Assembly: GCA_023427355.1 (NCBI GenBank)
Contig: JAEZBK010000033.1
Span: forward strand, 1-6,403
Reading direction: 5' to 3'
Source: Pseudomonadota bacterium
GTDB taxonomy: Bacteria; Pseudomonadota; Alphaproteobacteria; Micropepsales; Micropepsaceae
Length of the DNA: 6,403 nt
Positions 1 through 6,403 of the stretch are shown piece after piece. The notes under the pieces are model-generated. The model was not told the DNA's origin and did no database searches. It worked only from the letters and a program-made list of their open reading frames with translations. Both the position numbers and the translations under genes were made by a program. The stretch's first letter is position 1. Each line of letters begins with the position of its first letter.

Positions 1-1297
1 TGATTTCGTCGTCCGAGACGATGCGGCCTTCATTGAGGTCGATCAGCAGCATCCGGCCCGGCTGGAGACGCCACTTCTTGACGATGTTCTTCTCCGCGAC
101 CGGCAGCACGCCGGCTTCGGACGCCAGGATGACGCGGTCGTCGTCGGTTACAATATAGCGAGCGGGTCTGAGACCGTTGCGGTCGCGCGTCGCGCCGCTC
201 TGGTTGCCGTCGGTGAAGGCGACCGCCGCAGGTCCGTCCCACGGCTCCATCAGTGCCGCGTGATACTCATAGAACGCCTTGCGGTCGGCGCCCATCAGCT
301 TGTTGCCGGCCCAGGCTTCGGGGATCAGCATCATCACGGCATGGGCGAGCGGATAACCGCCGGCCACCAGCAGTTCCAGCGCATTGTCGAGGCAGGCGGT
401 GTCGGATTGGCCGTGCGGGATCAGCGGCCACATCTTGTCGAGATCGGGGCCGAGCAGCTCGGATTCCAGCGAGCGGCGGCGCGCATTCATCCAGTTGACG
501 TTGCCGCGCACCGTGTTGATTTCGCCATTATGGGCAATGAAGCGATAGGGATGCGCCAGCTTCCAGCTCGGGAAGGTGTTGGTCGAGAAACGCTGGTGCA
601 CCAGCGCCACCGCCGAGATGCAGAGCGGATCCTGCAGGTCGCGATAGAAGCGGCCCACGTCATGGGCGAGCAGCAGGCCCTTGTAGACCAGGGTGCGGCT
701 GGAGAGGGAGGGAACATAGAAATCCCGCACCGCCGGAAGATTGTGCTTCTGCGCCTGCTCGGCCAGCGGGTTCTGGGTCTGCTTGCGGATGGTGAGCAGC
801 TTGCGCTCGAAGGCATCCTGGTCGCGGGTGTGCGGGCCCTTGGCGATGATCGCCTGGCGGATCAGCGGCATGCCGTCCAGCACGGTCTGGCCCAGGCCGG
901 CCGGATCGGTGGGCACATCGCGCCAGCCCAGCAATTTCTGGCCTTCGACGCGGATGAAATGCTCGAACTGCTTGACCACGATCTCACGCGCCTTGGCCTC
1001 GCGCGGCAGGAAGCACATGGCCACGGCATAATCGCCCGGCGGCGGCAGGGGCACGCCGGTCTGTTCGGCCCATTGGCGGAACAGGGGGTCGGGAATCTGG
1101 ATCAGGATGCCGGCGCCGTCGCCCACCAGCGGGTCCGCGCCCACCGCGCCGCGATGGTCGAGATTGATCAGGAGCTGGAGCCCCTGCCCGATGATGGCAT
1201 GGGACTTCGCGCCCTTGATATTGGCGACAAAGCCGACGCCACAGGCGTCATGCTCGTTGCGCGGGTCATAAAGACCCTGTTTCGGCGGCAGGCTCAT
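1..1297 (-). CDS. gltB: Glutamate synthase large subunit, N-terminal part (5' end of gene; 3' end outside window)
   Basis: GltB, with the small subunit GltD, makes two glutamates from glutamine and 2-oxoglutarate in the cytoplasm. The 432 codons seen here cover the glutaminase (class II amidotransferase) domain, roughly a third of the usual ~1,500 residues. Seen: HDACGVGF, with the presumed nucleophile Cys19; DHRGAVGADP (47-56) and GDGAGIL (59-65); RFSTNT with Arg236; HNGEINT with Asn257 and Gly258; HGQSDT with Asp299; RDRNGLRPARY (371-381). The spacings Arg236-Asn257 (21) and Asn257-Asp299 (42) match what I recall for the family's active site. The family makes Cys the N-terminus by removing a propeptide; here that would be only 18 residues. 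ATG at 1297 is chosen because it lies just before the conserved QGLYDP segment. A GGGG at 1306-1309 could serve as a weak ribosome-binding site, and an in-frame TTG at 1303 is the only close alternative. No frameshift is seen. The gene is divergent from the cysteine-cluster gene. Confidence 0.97.
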   Translation of the reverse strand, partial: MSLPPKQGLYDPRNEHDACGVGFVANIKGAKSHAIIGQGLQLLINLDHRGAVGADPLVGDGAGILIQIPDPLFRQWAEQTGVPLPPPGDYAVAMCFLPREAKAREIVVKQFEHFIRVEGQKLLGWRDVPTDPAGLGQTVLDGMPLIRQAIIAKGPHTRDQDAFERKLLTIRKQTQNPLAEQAQKHNLPAVRDFYVPSLSSRTLVYKGLLLAHDVGRFYRDLQDPLCISAVALVHQRFSTNTFPSWKLAHPYRFIAHNGEINTVRGNVNWMNARRRSLESELLGPDLDKMWPLIPHGQSDTACLDNALELLVAGGYPLAHAVMMLIPEAWAGNKLMGADRKAFYEYHAALMEPWDGPAAVAFTDGNQSGATRDRNGLRPARYIVTDDDRVILASEAGVLPVAEKNIVKKWRLQPGRMLLIDLNEGRIVSDDEI

Positions 1298-1518
1298 ACG
1301 CAAAACCCCAAATGCCCATTCGCGGGCACGATATCCCGGCCCGCCCCCATCGGCCGCAGGCCAGGAAGGGGAGGCACGGGATTGGCCCGCTTCTTATTAG
1401 ATTTACGCGCTATGTCAGCACGCCACCATTTGCGGCGCAACATGACAGATGTGCGTAGCCTGCGGTCCTTTGCCAGCCCCAGGGGCATGGCTGGAGCACC
1501 GTTAACATAAATAGTAAA

Positions 1519-1527
1519 ATTATATCA
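1519..1527 (-). promoter_or_regulatory. Candidate extended -10 promoter for gltB
   Basis: Read on the minus strand, this is TGATATAAT, a perfect extended -10 motif (TGn followed by consensus TATAAT). It lies inside the AT-rich island 1501-1537. No TTGACA-like -35 box sits at the usual distance (the hexamer there is GGAGGG), which is tolerable for an extended -10 promoter. Transcription would begin near 1512 and give a gltB leader of about 215 bases. On the plus strand the same island holds TAAAAT (1515-1520), a possible weaker -10 facing the other way. Activity is inferred from sequence only. Confidence 0.45.
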
Positions 1528-1540
1528 ATGACTTAACGCC

Positions 1541-1690
1541 ACCCTCCTGGTCTGTCTGCGGACGGGGAGGGTTCGCCACGGGAACCGCCCCCGGGCCTGC
1601 TCCCCAAAGGGCAGGAAGGGCACGCGGTCCCCTGGGCGCGACGAGATGCTCAGGAACAGGGCCGGGACGGCGCCGTGGCTTCCCGTCTAT
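1541..1690 (+). other. GC-rich block with several potential hairpins, possible structured leader RNA
   Basis: At least four inverted repeats lie in a row. The first is ACCCTCC (1541-1547) with GGAGGGT (1566-1572), which continues inward as GTCTG (1550-1554) with CGGAC (1559-1563). The second is GTTC (1571-1574) with GAAC (1582-1585); it competes with ACCGC (1584-1588) pairing to GCGGT (1624-1628), which would enclose CCTGC/GCAGG (1596-1600/1611-1615). The third is CCTGGGC (1631-1637) with GCTCAGG (1648-1654). The fourth is the 10-base palindrome ACGGCGCCGT (1667-1676). No T-run follows, so these are not ordinary terminators. I compared it from memory with 6S RNA, SRP RNA and several riboswitch classes and recognised none. 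GC-rich DNA forms such pairings by chance, so an RNA gene or leader is only a possibility. Confidence 0.25.
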
Positions 1691-1727
1691 AAGGAGCGAA
1701 GCAGCATCACGCGAGGCAAGGCACCCG

Positions 1728-2093
1728 GTGGCGGTTTACAATTGTTCGAAATGCCCGGGTTATTGCTGCTCCTATCCGGTCATCCCCCTGAAGAAACGCG
1801 ACGTGGAACGGCTGGCCCAGCATTTCGGCCTGTCCTTCAAGGACGCGCGCAAGAAGTTCACCAAGGTCGAGGGTGATGAGCCCTATGCCATGCGCCGCAA
1901 GAGCGAGGAGCATTTCGGCCGCATCTGCCGCTTCTTCGACACGGAAAAGCGCGGTTGCACCATCTATACGGTCCGCCCCTCCATCTGCCGCCAGTATCCG
2001 GGCGGCAAAAGCTGCGGCTATTACGACTTCCTGTTGTCGGAGCGCAGTTCGCAGGACGATCCCGATCACGTCGCTTCCACCTGGAACGGTTAG
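1728..2093 (+). CDS. YkgJ-like cysteine-cluster (CxxCxxxCC) protein
   Basis: This is a 121-residue protein of the YkgJ / CxxCxxCC family, thought to bind zinc or an iron-sulfur cluster; its cellular role is not established. Eight cysteines are visible: Cys6, Cys9, Cys13 and Cys14 in CSKCPGYCC; Cys67 in GRICRFF; Cys77 in RGCTIY; Cys87 in RPSICRQYP; and Cys96. The late RPxxCxxYP motif is the family signature. The protein is soluble, with no signal peptide or membrane segment. The start is GTG at 1728, backed by AAGG (1718-1721) six bases upstream; no in-frame ATG is nearby. A better-looking AAGGAG at 1691-1696 lies 31 bases upstream, too far to serve this start. The gene stands alone, divergent from gltB and 333 bases before the permease gene. 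Family membership is secure; function cannot be read from sequence or context. Confidence 0.9.
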   Translation: MAVYNCSKCPGYCCSYPVIPLKKRDVERLAQHFGLSFKDARKKFTKVEGDEPYAMRRKSEEHFGRICRFFDTEKRGCTIYTVRPSICRQYPGGKSCGYYDFLLSERSSQDDPDHVASTWNG

Positions 2094-2426
2094 GCACGGC
2101 TGTCATCGCCGCTTCACAACCAAGACGCTGCATCGCGACCATTTGCACCTGCGCCGATGCCCGCTTGCTGCACTGCACCGTGGCAATTTCCTTTTCTGAA
2201 ACCGTTTTTTTTGCTCTAACGGCTGCCTAGACCAGAGCGGGGACAAGGGAGCAGGCGGGTCATGACACGCCGGGTTCGCGAAGAGCGGTCCGGTGTCCTG
2301 GTCTGCCACGCACAAAATCCCGACACCCGCAAACAGCAAGCGTCAGGCGCTTTCGCCAGCATGGCGGCGGCCCGATGACGTGGGGAAACACGGCGCAAAC
2401 AAAAGCGCTGCATACGGAGAGGCGAG
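2094..2426. other. Gene-free region upstream of the permease gene
   Basis: I see no credible gene in these 333 bases; the short open frames on both strands have biased, unfamiliar translations. A run of eight T (2205-2212) follows only a weak 4-bp AT stem (TTTC 2187-2190, GAAA 2198-2201), so it is at best a poor terminator for the preceding gene. The T-run also sits in the loop between CCGTT (2202-2206) and AACGG (2218-2222). Further inverted repeats are GACAC (2264-2268) with GTGTC (2293-2297), enclosing the palindrome TTCGCGAA (2275-2282), and CGTCA-GGCG (2341-2349) with CGCC (2354-2357) and TGACG (2376-2380). Any of these could be an operator or leader structure. I found no clear -35/-10 pair, and no match to the AATTGGnnnnnCCAATT-type site I recall for LldR/PdhR-like regulators. 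Confidence 0.5.
2416..2422 (+). promoter_or_regulatory. Ribosome-binding site of the permease gene
   Basis: GGAGAGG ends four bases before the ATG at 2427. It is the clearest Shine-Dalgarno sequence in the window and supports that start codon. Confidence 0.75.
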
Positions 2427-4055
2427 ATGGACGACGGACTTTTTCACCAGCTACTGACGCCGGTGGGCGACAGCCTGTGGCTGTCCTTCCTTGTGGCGGC
2501 CATCCCGATCTTCGTGGTGCTGATCATGCTGGGCGTGTTGCAGCGCCCGGCCTGGCAATCCTCGCTGGCCGGCCTGGTCAGCGCGCTGATCGTCGCCATC
2601 TTCGTCTGGCAGACCCCGGTCAGCATCGCCCTGTCGTCCACCGCCAATGGCGTGGCCTTCGCCTTCTGGCCGATCATGTGGATCGTGCTGGCGGCGTTGA
2701 CACTTTATAACGTCGCGCTGCAGTCGGGCCGCTTCGACGCCTTCCGCCGCTGGGTGCTGGAAAACCTGCCCAACGACAAGCGCATCGTGCTGATCGTGAT
2801 CGGCTATGGCTTCGGCTCGCTGCTCGAAGGCGTGTCGGGGTTCGGCGCCCCGGTGGCGATCACCGCGTCGCTTCTGATCATGCTGGGCTTCAAGTCCATT
2901 GATGCGGTGGTCTATGCCCTGATCTTCAACACCGCGCCGGTGGCCTTCGGCTCCCTGGGCATCCCGATCACCACCCTGGCGGGCGTGACCAACTATGACG
3001 CCCATGTGCTGGGCGCGATGGTGGGCCGTCAGCTGCCCTTCTTCGGGCTGCTGCTGCCCTTCTATGTCATCGCCATGTTCGGCGGCTTGCGCTCCATCCG
3101 CGATTTGTGGCCGGTCCTGTTTGTGGCAGGCGGCTTCTTCGCGCTGGGCCAGTTCGTGTCGTCCAACTACATCACCTATGAACTGACCGACGTGATTTCG
3201 GCGGGTTCCTCGCTGATCGCCACCGTGCTGTTCCTGAAGGTGTGGTCGCCCAAGCCTTCGGCGGAATTCGCGCTGACGGTGCCGCCGGAAGATCCGAACT
3301 CGCCCTTCAAGCACATTCCGTCCTGGCAGGGCTGGATGCCCTGGCTGATCATGTGCGCGATCGTGTTCGTCTGGACCGAACTGGCCGTCGCCACCTGGCT
3401 GGCGCAGCCCATCCAGTGGCCGGGCCTGCACAACCAGGTCTTCATCACCCTGTATGAGCGTCCCTATGCAGCGGTGTGGAACTGGCAGCCCTTCGCCACC
3501 GGCACGGCGATCCTGCTGACCGCGATCGTGACCGCCTTCGTGACCGGCCAGTATCTGGGCGGCGTCGTGAAGGCGTTCCGCACGGCGTTCGGCCAGATCA
3601 TGCTGCCGGCGCTGACGGTGGGCGCGATCGTGGGCCTGGCCTACCTGATGAACTATTCGGGGCTGACCTACACGCTGGGCATGGGTGTTGCCGAAACCGG
3701 CTGGCTGTTCCCGCTGCTGTCGGCCTTCCTGGGCTGGCTGGCGGTGTTCCTGTCGGGTTCGGACTCGTCGGGCAACGCGCTGTTCGGCAACCTGCAGGTC
3801 GTGGCGGCCAACCAGCTGGGCTTCGACCCGGTGCTGATGGCGGCCACCAACTCGTCGGGCGGCACCTTCGCCAAGATGATCTCGCCGCAGAATATCGCGA
3901 CGGGCGTGGCGGTGTCGGACCTGAAGGGCAAGGAGTCGATGATCTTCCGCCGGACCTTCATCCACTCGATCATCTTCACCATCCTGTTGGGCCTGCTGGT
4001 CTGGATGACCCAGTTCCACTGGACCTGGATGATCCCCACCTATCTGCACCCGTAA
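2427..4055 (+). CDS. L-lactate/glycolate permease, LctP family (GlcA/LldP type)
   Basis: This 542-residue inner-membrane protein belongs to the LctP family, which imports L-lactate, D-lactate or glycolate with protons. Family landmarks: GSLLEGVSGFGAPVAI (130-145), a conserved GSDSSGNALFGNLQ stretch (444-457) and MISPQNIATG (484-493). Hydrophobic segments lie roughly at 16-37, 44-62, 78-98, 119-130, 140-155, 160-176, 203-222, 228-245, 255-272, 304-325, 355-376, 390-410, 425-443 and 512-530, so about a dozen or more spans. The length is normal for the family (E. coli LldP and GlcA are about 550-560). The ATG at 2427 is backed by GGAGAGG. Sequence alone does not separate a lactate permease (LldP) from a glycolate permease (GlcA). 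The next gene is malate synthase G, the neighbour of glcA in E. coli, which tips the balance toward glycolate; a hairpin terminator separates the two genes. No regulator or dehydrogenase gene is in view. The symbol is left blank because the substrate is undecided. Confidence 0.93.
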   Translation: MDDGLFHQLLTPVGDSLWLSFLVAAIPIFVVLIMLGVLQRPAWQSSLAGLVSALIVAIFVWQTPVSIALSSTANGVAFAFWPIMWIVLAALTLYNVALQSGRFDAFRRWVLENLPNDKRIVLIVIGYGFGSLLEGVSGFGAPVAITASLLIMLGFKSIDAVVYALIFNTAPVAFGSLGIPITTLAGVTNYDAHVLGAMVGRQLPFFGLLLPFYVIAMFGGLRSIRDLWPVLFVAGGFFALGQFVSSNYITYELTDVISAGSSLIATVLFLKVWSPKPSAEFALTVPPEDPNSPFKHIPSWQGWMPWLIMCAIVFVWTELAVATWLAQPIQWPGLHNQVFITLYERPYAAVWNWQPFATGTAILLTAIVTAFVTGQYLGGVVKAFRTAFGQIMLPALTVGAIVGLAYLMNYSGLTYTLGMGVAETGWLFPLLSAFLGWLAVFLSGSDSSGNALFGNLQVVAANQLGFDPVLMAATNSSGGTFAKMISPQNIATGVAVSDLKGKESMIFRRTFIHSIIFTILLGLLVWMTQFHWTWMIPTYLHP

Positions 4056-4074
4056 GCGGTTGGCAGAACGATGC

Positions 4075-4104
4075 AAAAAGGCCGGGCGCAAGCCCGGCCT
4101 TTTT
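4075..4104 (+). terminator. Rho-independent terminator after the permease gene
   Basis: GGCCGGGC (4080-4087) pairs perfectly with GCCCGGCC (4092-4099) around a GCAA tetraloop (GNRA type), and five T follow (4100-4104). Five A (4075-4079) precede the stem, so it can extend to 13 bp and could also work on the other strand. It begins 20 bases after the permease stop codon. Confidence 0.92.
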
Positions 4105-4108
4105 CATT

Positions 4109-4137
4109 TTGACCCGGTGGTGCAACCGTTTTAGGCT
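4109..4137 (+). promoter_or_regulatory. Candidate promoter for malate synthase G
   Basis: TTGACC (4109-4114, five of six bases matching the -35 consensus) is followed after 17 bases by TAGGCT (4132-4137, a weak -10 with three matches). It starts five bases after the permease terminator and would give a short leader of about 25 bases before the ATG at 4171. Its position supports separate transcription of the gene, but the -10 box is poor. Confidence 0.35.
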
Positions 4138-4170
4138 GCCGCGCTCTCCCTGAAACAAAAGAAGAAACAC

Positions 4171-6315
4171 ATGTCGGATCGCATTTCTGTTCACGGCCTC
4201 GAGGTCGCTCGCCCCTTGCATGATTTCGTCACACGCCAGGCCCTGCCGGGCACCGGGCTGGACGCGGACAAATTCTGGGCGGGCTTTTCGGCCCTGGTCC
4301 ATCGTCTGGCACCCCAAAACAAGGCGCTGCTGGCGGAACGCGACCGGCTGCAGGCCGCGATCGACGACTGGCACCGCGCGCGCAAAGGCAAGCCGCACGA
4401 CGCGGCCGAATATCGCGCCTTCCTGGAAAGCATCGGCTACCTGGTGCCCGAAGGCGCCGATTTCCAGATCACCACCCAGAATGTGGACCCGGAAATCGCC
4501 ACCATCGCGGGGCCCCAGCTCGTGGTGCCGTTGACCAATGCGCGTTTCGGCCTGAACGCCGCCAATGCGCGCTGGGGCAGCCTGTATGACGCGCTTTACG
4601 GCACCGACGCGATTGCCCAGGACGGGGATCTGGCGGCGGGCAAGGGCTACAACGAAAAGCGCGGCCAGGCCGTAATCGCGTTTGCGCGCGAAGCGCTGGA
4701 CCAGGCTGTCCCGCTGGCTTCGGGATCCTGGAAGGACGCTACCGGCTTCGCCGTGAAGAATGGTGCGCTGGAGCCCGCGCTGAAGGATCCGTCGCACTTC
4801 AAGGGATATGCCGGCGATGCGGGCGCTCCCGCACTGATCCTGCTGGAGCAGAACGGCCTGCATATCGAAGTGCATTTCGACCGTTCCACGCCCATCGGCA
4901 AGACCGACAAGGCAGGCATCAGCGATGTGGTGCTGGAAAGCGCCGTCACCACCATCATGGACTGCGAGGATTCCATCGCCGCCGTGGATGCCGAGGACAA
5001 GGTCGGCGCCTACAGCAACTGGCTGGGCCTGATGAACGGCACCTTGACCGCCACCTTCGAAAAGGGCGGCAAGACCATGACCCGCGCCCTCAACCCCGAC
5101 CGCGTCTATACGGCGCCCGACGGCGGCACGCTGACCCTGCCGGGCCGCAGCCTGCTCTTCATCCGCAATGTCGGACCCCTGATGACCAACGACGCCATCC
5201 TGCTGAAGGACGGCAGCGAGATTCCCGAAGGCATCATGGACGGGGTGATCACCAGCCTGATCTCGCTGCACGACCTCAAGCACACCGGCAAGCTGTCCAA
5301 CAGCCGCAAGGGCTCGATCTACATCGTCAAGCCCAAGATGCATGGCCCTGCGGAAGTCGCGTTTGCCAACACGCTGTTCGACGGCATCGAGGATGTGCTG
5401 GGCCTGGCCCGCAACACGATGAAGATCGGCGTGATGGACGAGGAGCGCCGCACCTCCTCCAACCTGAAGGAAGTGATCCGGGCCGTGAAGGACCGCATCG
5501 TCTTCATCAACACGGGCTTCCTGGACCGCACCGGCGACGAGATGCACACCTCGATGCAGGCGGGCCCCATGCTGCCCAAGGGCGAGATGAAGACCAGCAC
5601 CTGGCTGAAGGCCTATGAAGACCAGAATGTGGATATCGGCCTTCTGTGCGGCCTGCCCGGCAAGGCGCAGATCGGCAAGGGCATGTGGGCCATGCCGGAC
5701 AAGATGGGCGAAATGCTGAAGGCCAAGATCGGCCATCCGCAATCGGGCGCGAGCTGCGCCTGGGTGCCCTCACCCACCGCCGCCACGCTGCATGCGCTGC
5801 ATTATCACCAGGTCAGCGTCGCAGCGAAGCAGAAGGAACTGGCGTCGCGCCCGCGCGCGAAGCTGGGCGACATCCTGACCATCCCGGTGGCCGACCGCCC
5901 CAACTGGCAGGCCGATGCGGTGCAGAAGGAGCTGGACAACAATGCGCAGGGTATCCTGGGCTATGTCGTGCGCTGGGTGGACCAGGGCGTTGGCTGCTCC
6001 AAGGTGCCGGACATCAACAATGTCGGACTGATGGAAGACCGCGCCACGCTGCGCATCTCGTCCCAGCACATCGCCAACTGGCTGGAGCATGGCATCACCA
6101 CGCCGGCGCAGGTGACCGAGACGCTCCAGCGCATGGCCAAGGTGGTGGACCAGCAGAATGCGGGTGACCCGCTCTACAAGCCGATGGCGCCCGGCTTTGA
6201 CGGCATCGCCTTCAAGGCGGCCTGCGACCTGGTGTTCAAGGGCAAGGAACAGCCTTCGGGTTACACCGAGCCGCTGCTGCACCAGGCGCGCCGGGACCTC
6301 AAGGCGCAGGCGTAA
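4171..6315 (+). CDS. glcB: Malate synthase G
   Basis: This enzyme condenses glyoxylate with acetyl-CoA and water to give malate and CoA in the cytoplasm, the last step of glycolate/glyoxylate use. At 714 residues it is the monomeric G isoform (E. coli GlcB is 723), not the shorter A isoform. Catalytic residues, matched to E. coli by spacing, are Arg332 (FIRNVG), the Mg ligands Glu424 (MDEERRT) and Asp452 (FLDRTGDE, 28 residues on), Cys609 (GVGCSK) and the base Asp623 ([12 protein letters not shown], 14 residues after the Cys). Expected layout: N-terminal helical clasp (about 1-85), TIM barrel with an inserted alpha/beta domain (about 135-260), and C-terminal plug (about 590-714). The ATG at 4171 has only a purine-rich GAAGAAA (4161-4167) as ribosome-binding site. 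The frame is intact. It follows the permease gene, beyond a terminator, and ends before another strong terminator. Confidence in the function is very high. Confidence 0.98.
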   Translation: MSDRISVHGLEVARPLHDFVTRQALPGTGLDADKFWAGFSALVHRLAPQNKALLAERDRLQAAIDDWHRARKGKPHDAAEYRAFLESIGYLVPEGADFQITTQNVDPEIATIAGPQLVVPLTNARFGLNAANARWGSLYDALYGTDAIAQDGDLAAGKGYNEKRGQAVIAFAREALDQAVPLASGSWKDATGFAVKNGALEPALKDPSHFKGYAGDAGAPALILLEQNGLHIEVHFDRSTPIGKTDKAGISDVVLESAVTTIMDCEDSIAAVDAEDKVGAYSNWLGLMNGTLTATFEKGGKTMTRALNPDRVYTAPDGGTLTLPGRSLLFIRNVGPLMTNDAILLKDGSEIPEGIMDGVITSLISLHDLKHTGKLSNSRKGSIYIVKPKMHGPAEVAFANTLFDGIEDVLGLARNTMKIGVMDEERRTSSNLKEVIRAVKDRIVFINTGFLDRTGDEMHTSMQAGPMLPKGEMKTSTWLKAYEDQNVDIGLLCGLPGKAQIGKGMWAMPDKMGEMLKAKIGHPQSGASCAWVPSPTAATLHALHYHQVSVAAKQKELASRPRAKLGDILTIPVADRPNWQADAVQKELDNNAQGILGYVVRWVDQGVGCSKVPDINNVGLMEDRATLRISSQHIANWLEHGITTPAQVTETLQRMAKVVDQQNAGDPLYKPMAPGFDGIAFKAACDLVFKGKEQPSGYTEPLLHQARRDLKAQA

Positions 6316-6333
6316 CGCCCGGCGCCACCCAAG

Positions 6334-6366
6334 AAAAAGCCCGCGTCTTGCGACGCGGGCTTTTTT
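6334..6366. terminator. Strong, probably bidirectional, rho-independent terminator
   Basis: GCCCGCGTC (6339-6347) pairs perfectly with GACGCGGGC (6352-6360) around a TTGC loop. Five A precede it (6334-6338) and six T follow (6361-6366), so it fits termination of malate synthase G on the plus strand and of a convergent gene on the minus strand. It starts 18 bases after the glcB stop codon. Confidence 0.93.
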
Positions 6367-6382
6367 GTTTTGTCCGGCAGGA

Positions 6383-6403
6383 TCAGGCGGCCTTGTCGAG
6401 CGC
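6383..6403 (-). CDS. Possible C-terminal end of a convergent gene (only six codons and stop)
   Basis: Read on the minus strand, the last 21 bases give Ala-Leu-Asp-Lys-Ala-Ala followed by TGA (6385-6383). This is a typical bacterial protein ending, placed just before the symmetrical terminator as expected for a gene converging on glcB. Six codons prove nothing and the product cannot be named. The edge could equally be non-coding. Confidence 0.35.
   Translation of the reverse strand, partial: ALDKAA

Larger units (their letters stand above)
1298..1727. other. Divergent intergenic region, 430 bases, with leader-like structure on both sides
   Basis: This stretch separates gltB (minus) from the cysteine-cluster gene (plus). 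I see no convincing protein gene in it. It has three parts. Bases 1298-1500 would be the gltB leader and hold two possible hairpins: one nested at 1413-1447 (TGTCA and CGCC arms) and one at 1473-1494 (CCAGCC/GGCTGG, 6 bp). Bases 1501-1537 are strikingly AT-rich against the GC-rich surroundings and look like a promoter island. Bases 1541-1690 are GC-rich and full of inverted repeats. A TATAAG at 1688-1693 might be a -10 box for the plus-strand gene, but no good -35 box precedes it. Inference: both genes are controlled from here. Confidence 0.6.

Noticed and set aside
260..1510. 416-codon open frame on the plus strand
   Set aside because: It lies antisense to gltB, whose amidotransferase motifs are unmistakable on the minus strand. 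Long antisense frames are common in GC-rich genes, and this translation has no recognisable domain.
1541..1690. 6S RNA, SRP RNA, cobalamin riboswitch or other known RNA family
   Set aside because: Short matches (such as GTCCCCTG and GCCACGG) resemble fragments of these families, but the defining conserved cores are absent as far as I can compare by eye.
1646..1876. 76-codon plus-strand frame starting before the cysteine-cluster gene
   Set aside because: The AAGGAG at 1691-1696 lies inside it, and most of it overlaps the real gene in another frame. The translation has no recognisable features.
2202..2222. T8 run as a terminator for the cysteine-cluster gene
   Set aside because: No GC-rich stem directly precedes the T-run, and in the best pairing (CCGTT/AACGG) the T-run falls in the loop.
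2103..2413. Two minus-strand open frames (78 and 65 codons) in the region before the permease gene
   Set aside because: They overlap each other in different frames, lack convincing ribosome-binding sites, and have Arg/Pro/Cys-rich translations typical of random GC-rich sequence.
2451..4091. 546-codon open frame on the minus strand
   Set aside because: It is a shadow of the permease gene. Its translation is a His/Gln/Arg/Asp-rich string typical of antisense reading of a membrane protein, and it would also start inside the terminator hairpin.
3476..4153. 225-codon plus-strand frame overlapping the end of the permease gene
   Set aside because: It is out of frame with a clear LctP-family protein, reads through the terminator hairpin, and its Gly/Arg/Asp-rich translation is a frame-shifted shadow.
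3976..5742. 588-codon open frame on the minus strand
   Set aside because: It is antisense to malate synthase G and the permease end, crosses the terminator, and has no recognisable motif.

Overview
The window is GC-rich chromosomal DNA from a proteobacterium. Alphaproteobacteria is my best guess, from the strong GC bias at third codon positions and the general look of the proteins, but nothing here fixes the lineage. The content is ordinary metabolism. I see no mobile elements, CRISPR arrays, tRNA or rRNA genes, and I found no convincing new multi-gene system. The less explained parts are the two gene-poor stretches, 1298-1727 and 2094-2426.

Layout. Positions 1-1297 (minus strand) hold the first 432 codons of gltB, the large subunit of glutamate synthase; the gene runs off the left edge. 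It reads away from a 430-base divergent intergenic region. That region contains an AT-rich island with a perfect extended -10 box pointing toward gltB, and a GC-rich block able to form several hairpins upstream of the next gene. Positions 1728-2093 (plus) encode a 121-residue CxxCxxxCC-type (YkgJ-like) cysteine-cluster protein of unknown function. After a gene-free 333 bases comes a 542-residue permease of the L-lactate/glycolate family (2427-4055, plus). A strong hairpin terminator and a plausible new promoter separate it from malate synthase G (4171-6315, plus; 714 residues, catalytic residues present). A second strong terminator follows. The last 21 bases look like the end of a convergent minus-strand gene.

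How the genes fit together. Malate synthase G condenses glyoxylate with acetyl-CoA to give malate. A LctP-family permease next to it recalls the E. coli glc locus, where glcB (malate synthase G) and glcA (glycolate permease) are neighbours. The pair therefore suggests uptake of glycolate (or lactate) and its conversion through glyoxylate to malate. The glycolate oxidase genes are not in the window, and the terminator between the two genes argues for separate transcription units. gltB (ammonia assimilation) and the cysteine-cluster gene have no evident functional link to that pair.
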